Counted from the first letter of the stretch, positions 1-12,244 are shown. The stretch: DNA of 64,000 nt from Silene conica (GCA_029255685.2 CM055318.2:14389001-14453000), one strand, 5' to 3'. Notes: generated by a model from the letters alone, not told the origin. A program made the numbers and translations.

Positions 1-57
1 TCTTAGCAAAACAAAAAAAATGTCTTAAGAAAAACAGAAACGAGCAAAAAGAAGAAG

Positions 58-1110
58 TCATCCGCGAAGGATTCGGCGTTTCTTTGACCAAGGGCTCTGA
101 CTACAGGCTACTCCTTCAGCTATGGTGATTTGGGTAGATGAGTTTCTCTCCACCATGTAGATGGGTGGGTTATCATCCACAGCTCTAGCCATCCATCTCC
201 CGGAGTTGTTGACCCCCAAGTCGTGGGCCGACACTTTCCTCGGCTTCTTCTTCTTAGGGCTCTTTTCTTCAGCCAAATGATCACTTGCTTGAGTGACCTC
301 GTTCTCTACATCATTTGATCGAGTAAGTGGTACTACTCGATCGAGAACATCTCTCTTCCTACCGCCTATAGACTCTACCACTAGTGTTGCAATTTCTGGA
401 GCATCCAAATCAGCCTCCTGAGCAAGAGATTCACCTGCACATGCCTCAAAAAACATCAAAGCCTCCGAAGGATCCTTTGTAAAGGATCCTTGTACATAAC
501 ATTCACTAATATTATAAAAAACATCAGAAATGTCAATAGAAGAATCCTGCAAAAAACAAGGTTCATTAACCGAGGGTTCAAATATGTTAGGAACATGTTC
601 ATCACTAACACCTACAGAAATAGGTTGGTCAGTCAAGGGGTAAATTTCTAACTCATCATCTGTATCTAAATCCGAGTTAGTATCATCAACGGGGAGGGAA
701 AGGGAATCAAGTAACCTATCATACTCATCCTTAAGAATGAGCGACTCTTCAGTACTGGGTGTGATAGGATCACACTCAACAGGAATATCCGGGTTACTAA
801 TATTAAAACCCTCATACCTCTCCGTATCTTCGCTGGCTCGGATTAGGTGTTTGAGAAGCTCCCATTGCTTCTCACAGGGTAGGTCTAAAAATTCCCATCC
901 GCAATTTCTCTCAATCTCGATCAAGGTCTTACCGGTGACTCCATCATAAAAGATACGACAAACCTCCCCAATACTAATAGGATAATCAGACTGAGTAAGG
1001 AAAGAGGTTATTCTACTACAATAGATATGCAATGGTTCATGCTCGAGTTGTGGGAAAGGGGCGATGGTCATGACAGCAAAAGAAAAAGGGAAAACATAAA
1101 CAAAAAACAA
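58..1110 (-). CDS. Leader ORF of Athila-like element, weak gag-like similarity (350 aa)
   Basis: A complete 350-codon ORF starting 18 bp downstream of the primer-binding site. Residues about 24-90 (EPLHIYCSRI, IFYDGVTGKT, ELLKHL) resemble in spacing the C-terminal part of the plant Retrotrans_gag domain (EPLHxYxxR, FYxGL, ELL). The rest is unlike gag: residues about 110-260 are acidic and Ser/Asp/Glu rich, followed by a basic stretch SPKKKKPRKV that could be a nuclear localisation signal, and no zinc knuckle is seen. It may be a rearranged gag, or an extra ORF ahead of gag as Ogre-type elements of the Tat group have. The frame is open, so the element may be young. The identification as element-encoded is firm from position; the function is unknown. 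Confidence 0.6.
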   Translation of the reverse strand: MFFVYVFPFSFAVMTIAPFPQLEHEPLHIYCSRITSFLTQSDYPISIGEVCRIFYDGVTGKTLIEIERNCGWEFLDLPCEKQWELLKHLIRASEDTERYEGFNISNPDIPVECDPITPSTEESLILKDEYDRLLDSLSLPVDDTNSDLDTDDELEIYPLTDQPISVGVSDEHVPNIFEPSVNEPCFLQDSSIDISDVFYNISECYVQGSFTKDPSEALMFFEACAGESLAQEADLDAPEIATLVVESIGGRKRDVLDRVVPLTRSNDVENEVTQASDHLAEEKSPKKKKPRKVSAHDLGVNNSGRWMARAVDDNPPIYMVERNSSTQITIAEGVACSQSPWSKKRRILRG

Positions 1111-1127
1111 TAAACACTGGCGTCACC

Positions 1128-1145
1128 TCCCCGGCAACGGCGCCA
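1128..1145 (-). other. Primer-binding site, tRNA-Asp type
   Basis: On the minus strand TGGCGCCGTTGCCGGGGA lies 5 bases after the LTR end (...GGGCATCA). This is the primer site typical of Athila/Tat elements, complementary to the 3' end of tRNA-Asp. Confidence 0.9.
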
Positions 1146-1743
1146 AAATTTGATGCCCGTCGTTGAGGGTACCAAAGATAAATTTATAATTCCTAAACTT
1201 AAACTATAGATAGTGAAAGTCAGGGTCGAACCACAGAGAGGTGGGGAATGTTTATTGTTTGAATGTTAATGTTTAAAGATAACAAATTTGGGGTTGATTG
1301 GTTGATTACTATATCTAAGGCAAAGATAAAAATAAAACAAGAATTAAAAGATGAGAATAAAATATAATAAAAAGGGATGCTAGGATGTTTGGGGTAATAA
1401 TTAGCTAAGGTAATATAAATCCTAAGGTCAACATGTATTGCAGTCGCGTAAGGGGGTGTAACATATCTTTTTAGGTCTATGCTACCTAATAGCTCCTTTC
1501 GGCCTATGCTATTAGTTCCTAGGTCTCACAATTATTGGGTGTCAACAATAAGGGTGATTCCTAAATCCTAGGTCACATACCTTTCAGTCTTGAATAACCT
1601 AGCCGTCTTAAGGTGTAAACCAATGCCCTTCCCGTATCTCTCAATCTTGGGTAGGTCATTACTAACATCCTACAAGTCTCCTTTAAGTTTCATTGTAGGG
1701 TATTATAGTCAACAAAGAAAGACGGAACATGATACAAACGCGA

Positions 1744-1820
1744 GTGGTCGACCGACCAGCTATTCCGGTCGGCCGACCACAGCCTCGGTCGACCGACCCA
1801 CTATTTGAGTCGGCCGACCG
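1744..1820. repeat. Two inverted-repeat units with GGTCGACC/GGTCGGCC cores
   Basis: Unit 1 (1744-1780) has arms GTGGTCGACCGACC and GGTCGGCCGACCAC around a 9-base loop. Unit 2 (1786-1820) has arms CGGTCGACCGAC and GTCGGCCGACCG. In the minus-strand sense they lie downstream of the TATA box, so they would be in the transcript. They stand out from the AT-rich LTR by their GC and CpG content. Confidence 0.8.
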
Positions 1821-2223
1821 CGGCTATGCTACAAGTCGGTTTCGGAATTTATTCTACCTATGCATATTATCCCCTACATCCTAACATATGAAATTTAGCT
1901 ACTCATGGTTGTTAAGACGATTATGAAAACAGGATTAAACATGGTAAACATAGTAAATAATCTAAACATGCAAGAATTAATAAAACTTGAGATTCTAACT
2001 TATACTGGATGTAATAAAAATAAGAACAATAATAAAGCTAAATTAAAAGAGTAATTACCACAATCGGAATTAGGGCAGAAAGGAACAAACTTTATTGAAT
2101 GCTTGGGAATTGTCGAAAGATTACAAAACTAAAATTCTTCTAAATAAACTAGATGCTAATTGATACCGGATTATAACTTCTTCTAAATAAAACTTGATGC
2201 AAAACCCTAACTACAAGATTAGC

Positions 2224-2230
2224 TTATATA
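2224..2230 (-). promoter_or_regulatory. Putative TATA box of the Athila LTR
   Basis: The minus strand reads CCCTATATAAGC. Position within a 1.56-kb LTR, downstream of the GC-rich hairpin units at 2304-2441, fits the end of U3. No transcription evidence is available. Confidence 0.5.
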
Positions 2231-2303
2231 GGGCACAACTTAGAGTTTCCTAAAGACTCTACTTCTAATTTATTTCCGAAAAGAATTGTTCTGGGCTTCG
2301 CTT

Positions 2304-2441
2304 GAGGTCGGTCGACCACTTTGGTGGGTCGGTCGACCTCCTTTACGGACTTCGTTGAATTTTTGGGCTTTCTTCAGATTTGGACTTTTATGGAGATCAG
2401 GGCTGGTCGGTCGACCCGTTTAGCTGGTCGGTCGACCGTCT
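2304..2441. repeat. Two inverted-repeat units upstream of the LTR TATA box
   Basis: Unit 1 (2304-2340): arms GAGGTCGGTCGACC and GGTCGGTCGACCTC. Unit 2 (about 2402-2441): CTGGTCGGTCGACC and GGTCGGTCGACCG. The outermost bases (GAGG/CCTC) differ from those of the unit at 1744 (GTGG/CCAC) but remain complementary. Confidence 0.75.
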
Positions 2442-2709
2442 CCGTATGGAATTCTTCGGTTTTTTTCTTGTTTTGACTTTTGGTACTTAAAATAAAGATT
2501 CCAGTTGACCTTTCGTTATTCCTTAATTATGCAAAAGACTTGAGGATAAGGATTTGGTGCTAAATCGTCCCTTTTCCGCATAAATCTGCAAAAGTGCATA
2601 AAAATACGAAAGTACACGATTGTTGGGAAATAAAGGCTAAAACATAGTAAATGAGCGACCAAATGCGTGTAAAAATAGATAAAAAACATCATAAAATAGA
2701 CACGCATCA

Positions 2710-4195
2710 ATAAACATCAAATACTACTATCCTAACAGCATACAAATCCCATAACAATCCTCAAATGAATATATCAAGTATCCGTCGCAAAATGTGTAAA
2801 TTTCAGAAAAACAACATATGATCTTAAGAACATCAACAAACATAAATTCATCACAAATAAACATTCCTAATCATGTTACTAAGTCCTTTAAACATTATAC
2901 TTCAACAAAATCAGAAACTAAACACAAGAACACAACAAACTTGCTAATATACACATAAAGGCCGAGTTATCTCATTATCGTCACCTCTCAAGCGATTCCG
3001 GCTAAAGATCCTCTTCTACCAAGTTGCTAACACCCTCTGGATCGTCTAAGCCCTCACCTAGAAACATAAAAACCGAGTTTTAGGACAGAAAACCGATTCT
3101 CACAAAATGGACAGATTTTTCGGAGTGAAGGAAATGTAAAACTAAAGTGATAGATGGCTTGGAAATTTGATGAGGATTCCGAAAATGTTATTGTTACCTT
3201 GATTCGGTCGACGGATGATAAAGAAAGGATCGAAAAGGAGATGAATAAAATGGAGGTTTGAGGAAGATGAAGTTACTGTGAAATGAATTCTTGGGCAAAA
3301 AGAAATGTCGACCAAGGTCTTTAAAAAGTGTACAAGAGTTGTCCTTTCCGTCACATTTAAAACGGGTTCGGATATTAGAACGGGTTTAAGTTGTGAAATA
3401 GTTTACCAAGTTTGTATTCGTCTTAAGGACTTAAGGTTCTTAAGACGGATCTTACTCATTCTTAAAATATTTCACGGTACTTTAATAAATTATTTCCCGT
3501 TAAGTTATTAAAATATTATTTATTATAAAAATAAATCTTAAAAGCCTTTAAATATAAGTCACGAAAATACGGGATGTTAGTCATGTTACATTGCTCCCCA
3601 TATTTCATAAAATCCGAGTTAATCACAAAAATAAGCTTCACTCAGTCGAGTAAAGATTACTAAATCGAGTGAGGAGGTTGGATCATCCAACTCCCCAAAC
3701 CAAACTTTATTTGTCCCCAAAACAAACTAACTAAACCGTATATGAAAACAAACTAATAAAATGGTTGAGCTCAGAGCAAATCGAATATGCACATATAAAT
3801 CTCATAGCAGCTCATATTTATAACAAAGCATGACAATTAGGAAAAACGTAGCTTGAATTCTGAGGTGTTACTTGATACTCAAAATATGATGCACACCGAC
3901 AATCTTCCACCTTACAAGACTTCAAATATCGGATTTCCTCACGGTTTTCGCACTTGTCGCTCATTTAAGCACATTGTAGGTATTTGTAAAGATAGAAAGA
4001 ATTAAGACCATCACCTACTCGAGATATAATAATGTACATACAATCTAATGTGAAATTAGCTCTAATATCAACTAGTTTTAAACCCGTGCACAAAATGCAC
4101 GGTATAATTTTTCGAACACATGAATGGTTGGTTATGCACAACAATAATTGTTGTTTTTATGTTCAAGATCGTCTTAATTTAAGACGACTTTCACA
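2710..4195 (-). repeat. 3' LTR (partial) of the gag-bearing gypsy element
   Basis: This 1486-bp segment recurs at 19681-21166 without an indel and with no mismatch that I could see by eye. It ends at TTTCACA on the plus strand, i.e. the LTR begins TGTGAAAG on the minus strand. Its remaining 2 kb lie left of the Athila insertion, outside the window. Short ORFs in it occur identically in both copies and are LTR sequence, not genes. Confidence 0.85.
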
Positions 4196-5738
4196 AAACA
4201 GACGTTTGAGAGCGCGAAACATCCAGTTTTTCGAAATCAAGTTTTCTTCCGAATTAACCTTTATTCCTCAAATTTTTGAAGAGTAAAATGGTAATCATGA
4301 CTAAAAGTTGCTTCTAACGGAAGAGAAAGCAGTTTCAACTTTTTAAAATAATTAAGCTTTTTCCAAAAACAATGGATTTACAGTCAACAATTGGGAAACA
4401 AGTTCCAAAACAGACGTTTGAGAGCGCGAAACAGTCGCAGAGCTTATTTTTGATAAGAAGGATTAGGAGTTTCAAGCCTCGCGGCTGTAAGGACACAAAA
4501 AGGAGGGTTGAAGGGACGGAACGACTAAGTCGAGGGTTAAAGAAGACGGTAACCTTTGCCAAACATGGGTGCACTAACCGCTCAATTCACAATCAAAACA
4601 TCCTTCCAACGATCCTTAGTATATCCCAAAAGGCGATTCCAGTAACCTCAATGCTCGCAATGGGTTCGCGGTTCCTATTACCCCTATCTCATCCACAAAA
4701 CAGGGCATTCCTCAACAAGAAGGTCTCCAAGACTCTGAATCGAAACTCTATTACCATAACAATAAATCCTCAAAACTGAAGATATATCATTCACTACCCT
4801 CTAACCTTAAATTCTGACCGTTCGATCCTAGCAACCTATTTCCTAAGGTTCAATATCTTAAATTCCCAAATTATAGTCACAATGAACATTCAAAACAAGA
4901 TCTCATTAAGGTGACAACTTCCAAGTCTGGCACGTGTATGACGGGTCTTCATGACTAGTTCCTCAAAACGATTCGAATCTCAAGGTTCCTCGAAGTCTAA
5001 AGCAACATTATCCTTTCAATGATTTATTCCTCAGAAGTTGAGATAGCTCATCTCAGATAGTTCCCAAATGACGATTCAACCAAACTCTCAGGCTACTCAA
5101 CTCACGTAATACAGCTACTAGACTGGTATCATAGTCCACAATAATTATACTCAAATCAACGCGTTTCTGGACTTACATCCCTCAACAAATCACTCATTCT
5201 CAACTGATGATGCATCCTAAATTTTCCTTTGAGTCTTTTATTAGGATAAATGCTAAGATCCATTAAGTAACTTAAGATCAACCACTCAGTCAATTCCACC
5301 AGTCCTGGTAAATATTCCAATGTTCTCACACCGTTACTAACAACTCTCGTTCCTCAAGTTCAAACAGTATTAACTTACCTCATTCACTTATCAGGCAACA
5401 TCAGTACTTTAAGCATATTCCTCAAAATTAACCTTTACTTTAAGTTCCTCTAGTCCCTCAAATGGATACTCCAAACTTACAATTACCCAAAGCTTAGCAA
5501 GATTCTCACACCTAAGTTCCATTAAAGTCGTGTATAACCCTCTACCTAGCATAATTATCTCATCATTCACTTACTCTTCAAATTAGTAACATAACAACTC
5601 TAGGGTTACCCAACACGTATTCAACAAGCTCTTTAGGTTTCTCCCCAAGTAACAACACTCTCCAAATCACGGTTTACAGCTAATTCCAAGAGGTTTCCAA
5701 GTTCATCTATGGTAGGTTTCCAAGTTCATCTATGGTAG
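4196..5738 (-). other. Non-coding internal region of the gypsy element
   Basis: AT-rich, with no convincing coding frame; the short ORFs here show no known domain. A 28-bp sequence (CAAAACAGACGTTTG...GCGAAACA) occurs at 4194-4221 and again at 4406-4433. No purine-rich tract is visible next to the LTR edge at 4195, so the 3' end of the internal region seems altered. At the right end a 23-bp unit (TTTCCAAGTTCATCTATGGTAG, preceded by G) is present twice in tandem, at about 5696-5738, directly against the truncated copia LTR. Confidence 0.6.
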
Positions 5739-6194
5739 ATTACGATATTGTATAATTACCCAAATTAATATAACTGTTTATATTAATACGCGAATACAAT
5801 ATTTAATTAAATATAACTGCTTATATTTAATTTTACGAATTAAACATGTAATCCGTATTAGCTAAAATTATTTAATCTGTATTAAATGATAATCTCAACA
5901 TCTTATTGACTAATTTAATAGTCAATACCTCTGACTAACTGTTTAGTCGTATTCGGCATAAATGTGACTGTATTTTCATACCTTCACATCTCTCAAACGT
6001 GTCCTATAGGTGTGACGTATAGGGACCAGTTGATCACCGCCATCCGTATGACAATAACGTCAAACTTATCTAGCAAGCCAACCGTTATTGATAAACGTGG
6101 ATCAACTGGTAATAATACAGAAGTATGCCCTTGTGATCCTTAAAGAGATTTAATAAGTCATTGTACTTAATTGTCAAGGACACCAGCCCCAACA
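5739..6194 (-). repeat. Truncated 3' LTR of the copia element (456 bp)
   Basis: Matches 15991-16446 with a constant offset of 10252 and no indels. The portion matching 15440-15990 is missing and replaced by gypsy internal sequence, which marks a deletion junction at 5738/5739. Confidence 0.9.
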
Positions 6195-6281
6195 ATCTCC
6201 CACTTGTCCGTACAAGGGTATGTGCAATGACGTTATCACACTACATGTGGAGGACACAAGCTCCAACAAACTCCCACTTGT
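6195..6281 (-). other. Polypurine tract and a second, upstream copy
   Basis: Next to the LTR the minus strand reads ACAAGTGGGAGAT (6195-6207). Seventy-odd bases further in, at about 6269-6281, there is a second ACAAGTGGGAG, again followed by a sequence resembling the LTR edge (TGTTGGAGCTTGTGTCC against TGTTGGGGCTGGTGTCC). This looks like a tandem duplication of tract plus LTR edge. Confidence 0.6.
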
Positions 6282-7056
6282 CCGTACAAGTGTAGGTGCG
6301 ATAACCGATTCTCATATCCTTTTAAAATTTCTCCCACTCAATGTAAGACAATTTGCAAATCCGCATTCGCAAAGGTCATATCTCACAAGCGATCTGTATC
6401 AAGAGTGGTTTCCCCGACTAGAGAGTAACTTAACTGATAAAACGAATCTGTATTCGAGCATGGCCATGCATTTCAGTTACTACTCCTCGAGTGGCCTTGA
6501 GAAATGATAAAATCCTGATAAGGGTTTGGATATTTCCCTCAACTCGAATCCTGCCGATATCGCGCAGCATGAAATAACCCAGAAAAAATCCTCTTGACCC
6601 CTGTTACGATGACCGTGGGAAAGAAACCAAAGTTACCCAAAATCTGCCTTAATCTCAAGAGACAGTTGAAAGTCAAAAGACTCGACTCTAAGGAACACTA
6701 TGGAGGTCCTATCCACGACCTGACACCCAATGTTATAAAACATTTAGGACTCCATAACGTTGTCACGGGGTGTCCTACGAGATATCCGTATAACTCGCCT
6801 TTGTGATTGGTCAGTCATCCACGTGAATTATGGCTCGTTGAACCCACCATCAACCAACGTCACAAAATGATTACCTGAGTTATCAGCTCAAGTGGGTAAT
6901 CAAGGACTAAAACGATGTAATGTAATTCAGTTCACTTTGTGGTGTTCAAAATTGGCGTACAATTCCACATGAAAAACAAAACATTATATATCATAACAAT
7001 GAGGTTGAATAGAGTACACGAGAAAATGAATTATTACAAGAATTCATAAAAGAGTA
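6282..7056 (-). other. 3' untranslated region of the copia element
   Basis: About 775 bp between the pol stop codon and the duplicated polypurine tract. No coding frame with recognisable similarity was seen. Confidence 0.5.
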
Positions 7057-10000
7057 CTACAACTTAGAAACACATCTAATTCCCATGGAATGAATGTGCC
7101 CTTCATGCTTATCACGTGGTAATGCTTTAGTGAGAGGATCAGCTATGTTGTCATCCGTAGCGATCTTATCAACGAAAATCTCCTTTTGCTCCACGTAATC
7201 TCTGATTAGATGAGCTTTCCGTTGTACATGCCTAGCCTTGTTGCTAGACTTATGCTCCTTAGCTTGGAAGATGGCACCTTTATTATCACAATAAACGGTG
7301 ATTGGGTCATTCGAACTAGGCACTACTGATAGTCCTTGTAAGAATTGACGCATCCATATCGCTTCCTTAGCTGCTTCTGAGGCGGCATAGTACTCGGACT
7401 CAGTCGTAGAATCTGCTGTAACACTCTGTTTAGAACTTTTCCAGCTGACAGCAGCGCCATTAAGAGTAAAAACGAATCCAGACTGAGATTTCGAGTCATC
7501 TCGATCCGTTTGGAAGCTAGCATCTGCGTAACCCGTGGCGCAGAGCGTTGAGTCGCCTCCATAAGTCAATCCCCAATCTTTAGTCCTCCGTAGGTACTTA
7601 AGAATGTTTTTCACGGCCATCCAGTGTTGTTCACCTGGATGAGCTTGGAATCGACTAGTCATACTCAATGCATATGCAACGTCTGGACGTGTGCATATCA
7701 TGGCATACATGATCGATCCTATTGCCGAAGCATAAGGAATCCGACTCATGCGCTCTTTCTCTTCCAATGTCATAGCTTCTTGAGACTTGCTCAAGTGAAG
7801 CCCAGTAGTCATAGGAAGGAACCCTTTCTTGGAGTTCGTCATGCTGAATCTCTCTAGAATCTTATCTATATAAGACTCCTGACTGAGAGACAACATCCGT
7901 CGTGATCTATCCCTGTAGATACGGATGCCCAAAATTCTTTGTGCCTCTCCCAGATCTTTCATCTGGAAATGGTTTTTCAACCATGCTTTAACCGAAGAAA
8001 GGAGAGGTATGTCATTCCCAATCAAGAGTATGTGGTCGACATACAGTACTAGGAAGACAATCTTGCTCCCACTCGACTTGATATAGAGACATGGTTCCTC
8101 GACTGATCGAACGAATCCATTCTCTTTTATCACTTGGTCGAAGCGATGATTCCAACTCCGCGATGCTTGCTTAAGTCCATAGATGGAACGCTTAAGCTTG
8201 CAAAATTTCTTAGGATGTTCTGGATCAATAAAACCCTCGGGTTGTACCATGTACAACTCTTCCTCCAAATAACCGTTTAAGAAGGCGGTTTTAACGTCCA
8301 TTTGCCATATTTCATAATCGTGAAATGCGGCGATCGCTAAGATAATCCGAATGGAACGTAGCATGACTACGGGTGCAAAGATCTCATCGTAGTGCAAGCC
8401 TGGCACTTGGGTGAAACCTTTAGCAACTAGTCTTGCCTTATGGATGTCTTGTTTACCTTCCACGGCATGCTTTATCTTGTAAAGCCATTTGCATTGAAGG
8501 GGGCGTACCTTTGCAGGTAGGTCCACAAGATCCCACACGTTGTTCTCATACATGGAGTCCATCTCGGATTGCATGGCTTCTAGCCATAGCTTTGAGTCAG
8601 AACTGGTCATGGCACCTTTATAGGTTGAGGGTTCATTACCCTCTAGGAGTAAGACGTCATCCATATCATGTCCCTCGACCATACCAATGTATCTTTCCGG
8701 AGGAATGGAGACTCTTCCCGACCTCCTAGGTTCCTCAGGAATATCTACCGCAGCCTCGGTTGAAGGAACTGTTTCCTCCAATGGTTGCTCGGTAGTTGGT
8801 TCTTGAACCTCCGATAAATCGAAGGTTCTATTACTCGACTTGTTCTCGAGAAATTCTTTCTCTAAGAACGTCGCACTAGCCGCAACAAAAACACGTTGTT
8901 CGGTTGGCGAGTAGAAGTAATGACCAAAAGTTCCCTTTGGATAACCTATAAAGTATGTCTTGACCGATCGCGGGCCGAGCTTATCCTCGTGTCTCCACTT
9001 GACATAAGCCTCGCAGCCCCAAACCCGAATAAAGGACAAGTTAGGGACCGTTCCCTTCCATAATTCGTATGGAGACTTGTCAACAGCTTTAGACGGACTT
9101 CGGTTAAGTATTAGAGCGGCCGACAAAAGAGCATAGCCCCACAATGAATCAGGCACAACGGTGTGACTCATCATGGATCGAACCATATCGAGTAGAGTTC
9201 GATTTCTCCGTTCGTACACACCATTTAATTGTGGTGTTCCAGGTGGAGTCAACTGTAGCACGATGCCACAGTCTTTAAGGTGTTGATCAAATTCGTGTGA
9301 AAGATACTCACCACCACGATCAGAACGTAGTGCTTTAATCTTTCTACCCAGCTGGTTCTGTACCCGATTCTGGTATTCTTTGAACTTGTCAAAGGATTCA
9401 CTTTTATGCTTCATTAAGTAGACATAGCCATATCTACTTAAATCATCCGTGAAAGTGATGAAATACCTATAGCCTTCTCGTGCGTTGATCGACATAGGGC
9501 CACATACGTCCGTATGTATGAGTCCTAATAGGTCGGCAGCGCGCATTCCAACACCTTTGAAGGAAATACGAGTCATCTTACCGATGAGACATGATTCACA
9601 CGTGCCATATGATTAGAAATCAAAGGCCGAGATAGCTCCATTCTGTATGAGCTGTTTTACGCGTTTCTCATTTATGTGTCCCATACGACAATGCCATAGA
9701 TAAGTTTGATCTTTGTCACCTACCTTTAATTTCTTATTATTCACATGTAATATTTCAGTGGTTTGATCTAAAACATAAATTCCATTCATGGAAACTGCCT
9801 TGCCATAAATCATATTGTGTAAGGAGAAAATACAGCTATTATTCTCTATTACAAATGAAAAACCGAGTTTGTCAAGCGCAGAAACTGAAATAATGTTTTT
9901 GGACAAACAAGGAACATAATAACAGTTATATAAAGATAACTCGAATCCACTTGGAAGCTGGATCACGTATGTTCCCCTCGAGATTGCAGCAACACGTGCT

Positions 10001-12244
10001 CCATTCCCGACACGCAGGTCAACCTCACCCTTGATTAGGGGTTCTTGGTTTCGGAGGCCCTGCACATGATTACATAGATGAGAACCACAACCAGTATCTA
10101 GTACCCAAGTTCCGTAACTTGCATGGTTAATCTCAATCATGTGAATAAAAGAAGAAGAAGACATACCAACAGGAGTAACACGGCCTGCCTTAATGTCCTC
10201 ACGATACACGGGGCATGAGCGCCTCCAATGCCCAGTCTTGTGGCAATGGTGACATTCCATGCTTGTATCCTTGCTCTTTGTTTTACCTTGTGAGTTGCTC
10301 GACTCACCTGGCCCACTCTTAGTAAATCCTGACTTCTTAAACTTGGGTTTGCCTACTGTTACGTTGCCCTGAGCTTTAGCTTTACCCTTACCCTTACCCT
10401 TACTGGAGATCATGAGAACATCTTGCTTCACGCTCCCACTTAATTTCAGATCTTTCTCGGTCTGTACGAGAAGGGAGTGGAGCTCATGAGGAGTCTTCTT
10501 CATGTCGTTCATGTAATAGTTGGCCCTGAAGAGGGCGAACCCATCATGAAGCGAATGAAGCATTCAATCAACGATTATGTTCTCACTGATCTTGCAGTTT
10601 AGGGCCTCCAGTTTTTCGATATTCTCAATCATGTGAAGAATATGTGGGCTAACAGCTTGGCCCTTCTGGAGTTTCGCCTCAAAGAAGCGACAGGTATGCT
10701 CATAAGAAATGATTCTCGGAGCTTTTGAGAATTCGTTAGTGAGCGTGGTGAAAATCTTGTTTGCACCATGGGCTATGAAGCGTCTTTGCAAATTGGATTC
10801 CATTGCATAGATGAGTACGTTCTTTATCGCACCCGCTTCCATGACGAAGTCGCTATGAGCGCGAACATCGTTAGCTCTAGCTCCAGTTCCTGGGTGTGCC
10901 GGAATTGGCTCAGTTAAATACTTAAGCTGTAATACCTCATAATTTCATAGTTGTAATGATGATTTATTGTACTTTGGTCGAGATGAGATATATTTATATT
11001 TCTTTCGAAACGTATTTGTTAATTAGTATAATGAGTTATACGTGTCTATATTCTATGTTACGAATCGGGAACGGAATGTAAGTAGTAGTATAGTTTATCG
11101 TTTCGTGTGATGGGCTTGGACTCGGGCTATGGGTGAGGTGTAATGGGTTGGTTTGGGTCGTGATTATGAGAAAAACAAAGGATAAGGCCAGCATATTAGA
11201 AACCCTAGCATAAAACGAACGGAAAAACACCCCTTTCGTCAACCCTACTTCCCTGCCTCCATCACCTCACGTTATACCTTGTTCATCCCTACATCACCTG
11301 CCCCCTACTCCATATACTCCTAAGCTCTGGTTAGGTCTGTCGTGTGGGCTAAAGAAGGGCAAAAGAGAAGGAAAACAAGGCTGAACAACCTCACCATCAT
11401 CGTCTTTATCCCTATTCATCGGTAAGTTCATAGCTTTATTTTTAGCGCTTATCAGACCTTCGACCTGGTGGTTTATGGTGATAAGTAATCCTTGTAGTAC
11501 CCACAACATGTTTATCGTCTATAATAAACCATAGGGCCGCTGTGGGTGTCACAATAGTCATCGTAAAAGCCGACAGTAACAACCGTTGTCATGCCCTGTA
11601 CGTGTTTTTATTGTTACGTTTCAGCCTCTATTTTTGCTTGTCTATGAATACACGCTTATGGTGGATGGTAGTAGGATATTTGGGGATCACGTTGGTGGTT
11701 ATAGGCTGGTGTGTGGGGGGTCGAAATCCGTGTTGATGAGGCAGAAGGTGGAGCACGAAAAGGGCACACAGGAGCAGGGGAGTGAGTATATGTGCGGGTA
11801 CAGCAGTAGTTTTGGCGACTGTGAGAGACGGTTTTGGGAGGTGTCGATGGGTGGTGGCTTCCACCAGGGTGTCGTGGGAGGTGAGTGGTGTCATAGGTAG
11901 GGCCAGGTGTGAGTTTGGGTGGCGGTAGTGGTGGTTACAGCCGGAATTTGCAGGGGGTAATTAAGGGTGTTGCAGGTCACGGTTTCCAGATGTTGGTCGT
12001 GGGTAGGGTGTTGCTGCTAGTTTCGAAGGCTGTTTACGGGATGTCAGGGGCGGTGATGGGTGTTAGCGGGTGCAGCGTGCTGCGGTGGTGGCAACCGCCG
12101 TGTCGTGGGGGTGGTTCAGGTGGTGTGTAGGTGTCGTAGGGGCTGTTAAAGTGGGCTGGTTGCAGGCTGTTAAGGAGAGGAACTGTTTGATGTTTTGCTC
12201 GATTGCTAGTGAGTCGTGTTTGTTGAGTTGTTTGGTTTGTCATT

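Larger units (their letters stand above)
1..2709 (-). mobile_element. Athila-like LTR retrotransposon, 5' end only (rest lies left of the window)
   Basis: Read on the minus strand, this segment starts with an LTR (2709 to 1151), then a tRNA-Asp-type primer site, then a leader ORF running to the left edge. That order identifies the 5' end of a Ty3/gypsy element of the Athila/Tat group; gag-pol and the 3' LTR must lie to the left. It is inserted in the 3' LTR of another gypsy element: the uninterrupted copy of the target is at about 19676-19690, where the sequence that resumes at 2710 is continuous with unrelated LTR sequence to its left. The TSD cannot be checked because the other edge is outside the window. 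Confidence 0.85.
1151..2709 (-). repeat. 5' LTR of the Athila-like element (1559 bp)
   Basis: Minus-strand LTR beginning TGATGCGTG and ending GGGCATCA, giving the terminal inverted repeat TGATG/CATCA. The left edge is fixed by the primer site, the right edge by the point where the host LTR resumes (2710). It holds a TATA box at about 2224-2230 and four GC-rich inverted-repeat units at 1744-1820 and 2304-2441. No coding sequence is present. Confidence 0.88.

Noticed and set aside
3142..3511. Small ORFs repeated identically at 20113-20482
   Set aside because: Both copies are in the LTR pair of one gypsy element; identity reflects LTR homology, not a conserved gene.
7323..8729. Short ORFs on both strands overlapping the copia polymerase
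   Set aside because: Out-of-frame shadows of the gag-pol reading frame.
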